Shown here: piece after piece, positions 20,643-26,292 of the stretch | Numbering within the stretch: position 1 is the stretch's first letter | How the letters are laid out: each line of letters starts with the position of its first letter | Position numbers and translations under genes: made by a program | Notes under the pieces: generated by a model | The model's input: only the letters and a program-made list of their open reading frames with translations | Database searches by the model: none | What the model was told of the DNA's origin: nothing | Assembly (NCBI GenBank): GCA_001430745.1 | Contig: KQ481997.1 | Coordinates: forward strand, 709,637-735,928 | DNA from: Auxenochlorella pyrenoidosa | Taxonomy: Eukaryota; Chlorophyta; Trebouxiophyceae; Chlorellales; Chlorellaceae | Direction of reading: 5' to 3' | DNA: 26,292 nucleotides

Positions 20643-23600
20643 ATGCTGCGGGTGTGCTTTTGCCTGTGCCTGCTGCTCTGCCTGGGGGCGGCCGGGGCGT
20701 CCTCCCACCCCTTCACGAGCGACCTTGCGTCGTGGCGAGCGCAGCAGCCCTCTTTATTCTCCCTGCTGGCCACCAACACCACCTTTTGGGATGCCCTCGG
20801 GACGCCTGAGTGGCACGACCGCCTCAATGCGGTGCTGCCAGCGGTGGCGGCGTCAACCCCTGCCAAGCTGCGCTTGCACATCTCCCCTTATATCCCTCCG
20901 TCAAAGGGGTTTCTATACACTCAGGAATGCAGCTGGTGCCTGCAGAAAATGCAGGCAAGCGGGAGGGGCTGGGAGGACTATCTGCGCTGGTTCTCTGCAC
21001 AGCACGCTGCCCAGCGAGCACTCAGTCGGCACTGTGGCATCCCCTGCGCACCAAACCTCCAGTCTGCTCCTCTCCTGTGCAGTGCGAGGCCCAGTTTTTT
21101 GCTGTTGTGGGCAGCTTTCTGGCCACAGAGCTGCCTGATCTGGTCCCGCGCGATGCCGCCGCCGCCGCCGCAGCAGCAGCAGACGCATCGGCCGGTCACT
21201 CCCCCTCTGCGAGCTCGCCTGCCGACACTGACCCCGGTGCAGAGGCGGCGCTGCAGCTGGGCCGCCACCAACTGCAGCGCCTGCAGAGCTTTGTGTATGA
21301 GCTGGAGGCGTCCCTGCTCCTTGCCTACGCCTTCTTGCTCCGTCGGCAGCCGTTCTATGCCCCCATTGCCCCCGGATTGGTCGCTTCGTATGCGGGCTGG
21401 GACTTGCCGGAGTTAGACGGCGCTCCTATCTCGGGCACGCAGCCTTGCTGGGAGCAGGTGGCGCTGCTCAGGGCCTCCAAGCTAGTGCAGGGGGTTGGCG
21501 CTGGTGAGGGCAGGAGGCCACAGCGCACACGTCGCGTCGGGTGGTGCAGCCGAGGCGGCACATGGCCCTATCCCGACAGCAGGGTGGGCGCGCCCAACTT
21601 CAGCGAGGCAGGGCTCCGGCACAATATGCTCCTGCGTTGTGCTGTCCCGCCTTCCCACACGACTGCGCCAGCAAATCAGAGCACCAACTGCACCCTGCTG
21701 CCCTTGCATCCCTCCTGCCACTGCGGCCCACGACTGCAGGCCAGAGCGTCAACTACATTCTGAATTTTGGCACGCTGCGGCCACGCTGGCAGCGCTTTTT
21801 GGACGCCTTTTTCCGCCGCTCCGACGAGCACTCCCGGCCATGGACGGTGGAGGGCAACCTGCTGCCGCTGTCTGAGCAGAGCACGCCCAACCGCAGCACG
21901 ACCGTGCTGGTGCGGAAAGGGCATGCTGTGCACTGCTCGTTAACAGGCAGGCAGCGGCACGCAGTGTGGCGCTGAGTTCCCGCCTCAACCGGCGCCTGCA
22001 TCCCTTTGCGCTGCTGAGGTTGATGGTCGCCTGTCGACTGGCATTGGTCTGGTCGGAACCCACTTCCTTCATCACCAGCATGTGCTCACAATGCCCTTTC
22101 CTCTCCCTTGCAGTGGGTGCTTCCGGCCCACGTGTTTGAGGACAGCGGCTACGTGGAGCATCCCCTCTCGCCAGACTGGCTGCGCTTTGAGGGGGCGGGC
22201 TTTGTGTCGGCGGGCTTTGTGTGGTGAGCTGTGCTGCCTCCTCTTCGCTCCCCAGCTCCCAGCCCTGCCCACTGCTCAACCCCATGCTTGCTTGCGCTTC
22301 AGACGCACCCCCTCCTGCCTGCCTAGCTTCGCATGTCTTGGATGGAGCCTCCCAGCCCACCGTCCCCAGGGTTGTATTGTATGGCTATGCCGGTATGAAA
22401 GGCTACACCTCTGCCCCCTGCCCACCCCGCCCCCACCCATGCACACAAACGTGACCTAACGGACACACCCACACCCACACACCCACAAACCCCACCCAAT
22501 CGCCCCCTTCCCACCCCCTCACCACTACCACCACCACCACCACCTCCCGCAGGTACCCCCAGATTGTTGCAGAGGGGGAGGAGGTCAAGCTCGGCGTGCG
22601 GCTGTGGCCGGGCAGCCTGCCAGCCGCGGACGCGCGGCGCCTCTTCTCCGTAAGCTTCGCAGCCGTGCATGCGTCTAGCAACGCGAGCGGGCTTCCCGGG
22701 ACTGAGGACCGGTTTGTGGGTGAGAGGGGAGCTGAGCGGCAAGCCTCATGCCTGGCCGCTGCCGCTCGCAACTGCGGAGGGGCGTGGGTCGCCTGCTGCA
22801 CCCTGGCTGCGCTGCATGATGGGTCCCCTGCTGCCTTGCGCCTGCTCATCCAGAGGTGTCGCCGACCACTGTCTGCTCATCCCACGCCCACCCCTCCCAG
22901 GGTTCAAGTGCCGGTGGCCGCAGGACTTTGACGCCTACCACACCTGCTCGCTGCTGGGCGCCCTGCCGCTGCATGGCATGCTCACGCGCCGCCTGCCGGG
23001 CTTCGTCCCCGAGGGAGAGCTGCTGTTCCGTGTGACAGTGTCGGCAGCACCCACTGGCTACGGCCGGAGTGACCTTGGGCCCGGCCCTATGGGCGGCACG
23101 CCCCGCCTCTTCAGCCCTGTCCTCAGGCAAGACGGGGCTGGGCCAACGCTACAGGGGAGCTTAGCCAAGGGTGGGTCACCCGAGCGTTTGCTTATGCTGC
23201 CTCTGGCCCTGCATGCGCGTTGTGGCCTGGCCCCGCACACGCCGCTCCTTTCCGACAGATGTCGAGGCCTGCATACGAGAGAGTGAGTGGTGAGTAAGAG
23301 CTGCTGAGATGCTGGCTGTTACTGACTGCAGTGCTCTCTAAACTTCCATCGTGCAGGCTAGGATACCTCTACGCAGAGAAGCAGCTGTGGGGCCAGCACG
23401 GTTTCGACAGCAAGCGGCTGCCTGCGAGCAGCGCAGCCGCGGCGCAAGCAGCCCTCAGAGCAGCGCAGCGCGCCGCTCGCCGGGGCACCGCGGGCTGGGA
23501 GGACGAGGCGCGAAGTGCCATGCAGGCCAGCTTTGACGCGTACGACCCCAGCAGCATCTGGCACCTGGGCAGGCTGCTGTATGACGGCATGAACTCCAGG

Positions 23601-24256
23601 TTGCATGCGGCAGAGCAGGGCCCAGCGGCCATGCTCGGCGGCCACGCAGCCAGCGCTGCAGCAGCCCTCGTGATAGCGGTGCTGCCGCTGGCAGGTGGGC
23701 TGGCAGGTGGGCGGCCTGGTCGGCAGGCATGGGTGCACCGTTGGCTGCGGTGAAAACCCGTCTGTGCTGTCCCGCAAATCAACCTCTGTAGGCTGCCTTT
23801 GCGCACTCTGCAGGATGGCGGATGTGGAGGGCCGCTGCACGACAGCTGCGCAGGCGCCGGCGATGCCAGCAGCGCCCACACCCTCGACAGCACGTGCCCC
23901 CGCCGCCCGCGCAGCGCGGGCAGCAGCAGCGACGGCAGCAGCAAGCACAGCGGCGTTCTATGACAGCCACGCCCCCTCCCTCGCTGGCTGAAAGTTCAGC
24001 CGCAGCTGCCCCTGGAGCCGAGGGCCAGGCAGGGCAGCTTGCTTCCAGCGGCAGCACCGACCTGCCTCCACAGCCGCAGCAGCTGCAGCAGCCCACTTCA
24101 AGCAGCCCGGAGCGGCCCAGCAGCAGCCAGAGCGGCGCCAGCACTTCTTGCAACCCCCTCCTGCCAGAGGCGCCAGCCACCGCTGGGCTGACAGGCAAGA
24201 AGCGGCGGCTGCGACGGCGCAAGAAGCTCTTGGCTGCCGGAGAGGAGGCCGAGGGG

Positions 24257-24290
<34 letters not shown>

Positions 24291-25128
24291 TTAAGCCCCT
24301 GGCTGGGCCAGCGCTCAGCTTGCTGCCACACATACAGAGTCCTGCCAGCGCTGACACCAGGGATGCGGCAGCCCTGCCGCCGCAAGAGGCAGGGGCAGTG
24401 CAGGCTGCAGCGGCGCCCGCAGGGCGCGAGCCTCGGCTGCAGCAGGCACTGCCGGCGGCCCCAGTGCCACCACCCCCCGTGCTGCTGCCGCAGGCGTCAC
24501 GCCAGGAGGTTGGGCCAGAGCAGGAGCTCCGGCAGCATCAGCGGCAGCCCCGCTTACAGGCTGTGGCAGAGGCCTCTGGCGGCATTCTGCTGGAGCGAGG
24601 CGCAGCCAGGGGGCCTCTGCCGCCCACAACACCAGCGTCAGGCAGCAGTGCTGCAGCGGGCACCGCGGACATGCCCGCAGCACAGGAGCCTGTTGCCCGG
24701 CTGCAATTTTCCGCAGCGACCCCGCCAGCTGCGGCCGCTGTCGGCGGCACTGCCAGCGCGCTGCCAGCCACCAGCATGCCAGAAGACGACTGTGTGGTGT
24801 GCCTGGAGCTGCGGCGCACCATTTGCTGTGTGCCGTGCGGCCACCTGGTCCTGTGCAGGTGGGGTCCGGGGCTTGGAGCCTTGCACACACTGCTCTGGTG
24901 ATCTTGTGGTTGTTGGAAGTGTGAGGTCCCATGCTCCTCTCGCCTTCATCCCCGGTGCGTTGGCACACCCTGCAGCCCGATGGCGCATTACCCCCTGACC
25001 CCAATTCCCGCTTATGCTCTCCCAATCCTTTCAACAGGCGCTGCGCGGACAGCCTGATGGCGACACCCGCGCCGCTGTGCCCGCTGTGCCGCGCGCCGGT
25101 AGTACTGGCGCAGCGCGTGTGGACGTGA
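20643..25128 (+). CDS. Transmembrane RING-finger protein with large lumenal region, probable E3 ubiquitin ligase
   Basis: Ten exons: 20643-20954, 21083-21503, 21740-21909, 22114-22223, 22553-22719, 22901-23170, 23259-23289, 23357-23694, 23814-24858, 25038-25128. They give about 984 residues in frame. Residues 1-20 are a signal peptide (MLRVCFCLCLLLCLGAAGAS). Residues 21 to about 580 are a lumenal or extracellular region with Cys pairs and N-glycosylation sequons (NTT, NRS, NAS). It has no family I recognise. One transmembrane helix lies at about 585-607, followed by WRMWRAAARQLRRRRR, a stop-transfer pattern. The cytosolic tail is Gln/Pro/Ala-rich with 10 glutamines and a basic cluster. It ends in a C3HC4 RING: Cys933, 936, 948, His950, Cys954, 957, 969, 972. 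RING domains of this C-terminal type recruit E2 enzymes. The first intron has a GC donor (CAG|GCAAGC at 20955). The short exon 7 (31 bp) was chosen by phase. Confidence 0.75.
22461..22546. repeat. CA- and ACC-rich microsatellite in an intron
   Basis: Imperfect CACACCC units pass into CCA/ACC triplets just before the acceptor of the fifth exon of the RING-protein gene. They act as a pyrimidine-rich but G-free intron end and may vary in length. Confidence 0.75.
24260..24289 (+). repeat. (CAG)10 tract encoding ten glutamines
   Basis: Ten uninterrupted CAG codons lie in the cytosolic tail of the RING protein. A pure codon run is the form most prone to slippage. Confidence 0.95.
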
Positions 25129-25487
25129 CTGCCTGCAGCAGTCGTGCCTGACCCAGCACGCCTGCCTTAGCTGCAGCTTCACGCTGATTCATTTGCATAG
25201 TGCTCAGGCATGAAAGAATTGAATTGGACTAAATGAAGGAGATAGGCCGTCAGTTCATGAAAGAATTAGAGTTATGTTCTCTTGCGACAGCTGGCAGCGG
25301 CCGCGAAGGGGCGCTGAACGCCAGGGCAGGTACATCCGACAGTTGGACACCAGCAAATTGGCCGCTGCCTACCAGCTGCCATCGCTTGCTGCCTGCCAGC
25401 AGATTGGCCGCTGCCTTGCCAGCAGATGTGCTGCCATTGCTTGTTGCCTGCCAGCAGATTGGCCGCCTGCCAGCAACGTGGCCGCCA
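25129..25487. other. Convergent 3' intergenic region
   Basis: Lies between the RING-protein stop and the stop of the minus-strand lyase gene. It has an AT-richer patch at about 25180-25280 with a repeated ATGAAAGAATT word and a minisatellite at its right end. There is no TGTAA on either strand and no gene. Confidence 0.5.
25351..25487. repeat. Three-copy minisatellite
   Basis: Units starting CAGCARATTGGCCGC begin at 25351, 25397 and 25452, so spacing is 46 then 55 bp. They share CTGCCATYGCTTGYTGCCTGC tails with small insertions. The array stops immediately before the stop codon of the minus-strand gene, so it would lie in that gene's 3' UTR. Confidence 0.75.
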
Positions 25488-26251
25488 TCAGCTGCTGCCC
25501 GCCGCATCGGCCTGCCGCATGGCAGCCACAGCAGACTCCAGCACGTATGCCCAGTGCGTCCAGTGGGTGCCGCCCTGGTGGGCGCATGGCAGACGGGGAG
25601 GGCAGCAGGCCAGCGGGTTGGAAGCCAAGCTGTGGGGCGCGTGCGCGAACAGCAGGCATTGAACGCACGAGCCAGAACTGTACCCCACCAGGCACCGCGC
25701 ACATGCACACGCACGCACACCGCGCCAAGGCATGGCATGCGCACATGTGGCAGCACACCACCGCGCCTGCCTGACAGTGCGCACGCGCAACACAGGCGAC
25801 ACACACGACTGTGGGCACGCCCCCACCTGGCAGTACACAACGTAGGGCGGCCGGATGGGCCCGTCGGCGCTCAGCTCGGCAGTGCTGCCATCGATGAAGG
25901 TGCCGTCTGCAAAGATGACCTCGTCGCCATAGCCGGGGGTCACGCCTGCGGGCCAGGCAAGTGGCCGGCATCATTTTGCGACAGAGGCAGGGAGTACGCG
26001 CAGCACAAGGCGCCTGGTAGGCAGGCAGGCGGCACAAGGGCGGCGGCCTCCACGGCTTGGAGGTGTTGATAACGTGTGAAGAGGGCTCTCCTCTTCCAGA
26101 GCGGCTACGTGGAATGCGGCGATGGCTGGATGGCAGTGGCCCCGGCACAGGCCCCCACCTGGCACGGGCTGGATGTACGAGCCGATGGGGCAGCACTGCT
26201 GCACCGCGCGGCAGAAGGCCACCATGCGCTCCTTGCTGCCCAGCTCCACGG
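25488..26251 (-). CDS. Methionine gamma-lyase / aluminium-resistance family PLP enzyme, C-terminal part
   Basis: Three coding exons in transcription order: 26251-26159, 25945-25827, 25574-25488. They encode the last 99 or so residues. The 5' part lies beyond the window. Diagnostic stretches are PIGSYIQPVPG, TPGYGDEVIFADGTFIDGST, ELSADGPIRPPYVVYCQGGT and a final helix ending RQADAAGSS. These match the C-terminal domain of the family annotated as aluminium-resistance protein or methionine gamma-lyase-like (Met_gamma_lyase, fold-type I PLP enzymes, usually about 400-430 residues). The PLP-binding lysine lies in the missing portion, so activity cannot be judged. The first visible exon begins with the last two bases of a codon. 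The true substrate of most family members is uncertain; sulfur amino-acid breakdown is the usual inference. Confidence 0.85.
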
Positions 26252-26273
26252 CTGCAGGGGGCGGTCGGGGGAA

Positions 26274-26292
26274 GGGGGGGGGGGNGGGGGGG
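26274..26292. other. G homopolymer with an undetermined base at the window edge
   Basis: A G run containing an N at 26285 closes the window inside an intron of the lyase gene. It probably marks low-quality or gap-adjacent sequence, so positions beyond it should be treated with care. Confidence 0.8.

Noticed and set aside
23108..23129. GC donor (AG|GCAAGA at about 23126) ending exon 6 of the RING-protein gene
   Set aside because: It gives the wrong phase for exon 7 and an early stop; the GT donor at 23171 keeps phase into exons 7 and 8.

Overview
The window looks like nuclear DNA from a GC-rich, intron-dense unicellular green alga. A Chlorella-type trebouxiophyte is the best guess. Four things point that way: genes broken into many short exons by introns of roughly 50-450 bp, strong GC bias at third codon positions, TGTAA-type polyadenylation signals behind several genes, and Ala/Pro/Gln-rich low-complexity protein segments. 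I see no rRNA, tRNA, CRISPR array, transposase or viral gene. All gene models were built by hand from reading frame, splice consensus and phase continuity. Every junction given keeps the frame, but none is backed by transcript data.

Layout. 1-184 (+): last coding piece of a gene entering from the left, with a TGTAA signal at 482-486. 683-3757 (+): 10-exon F-box protein. 4224-6434 (+): 7-exon coiled-coil protein with an organelle-type presequence and a C-terminal AT-hook. 7003-11238 (-): 10-exon multi-pass membrane protein with a possible GAF-like N-terminal domain and a long disordered middle. 11239-12275: divergent intergenic region. 12276-17774 (+): 16-exon secreted GH18 chitinase carrying a beta-trefoil-like lectin region, a Pro-rich linker and a CBM2-like module. 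18845-20505 (-): 7-exon, 137-residue single-pass membrane protein. 20643-25128 (+): 10-exon transmembrane protein with a signal peptide, a large lumenal region and a C-terminal RING finger, probably an E3 ubiquitin ligase. 25488-26251 (-): last three coding exons of a methionine gamma-lyase/aluminium-resistance-type PLP enzyme running off the right edge. The sequence ends in a G run with one N.

The genes do not form an obvious pathway. The membrane RING protein and the 137-residue membrane protein share a start-to-start gap of only 137 bp, so they may share a promoter. The chitinase fits wall turnover or defence, since Chlorella-type walls contain glucosamine polymers.

The two most striking structural signals are splicing-related. 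About 8 of the 56 modelled introns begin with GC rather than GT. The chitinase intron before the catalytic exon contains tandem 81-84 bp copies of the real acceptor plus exon start, forming a ladder of decoy 3' splice sites.
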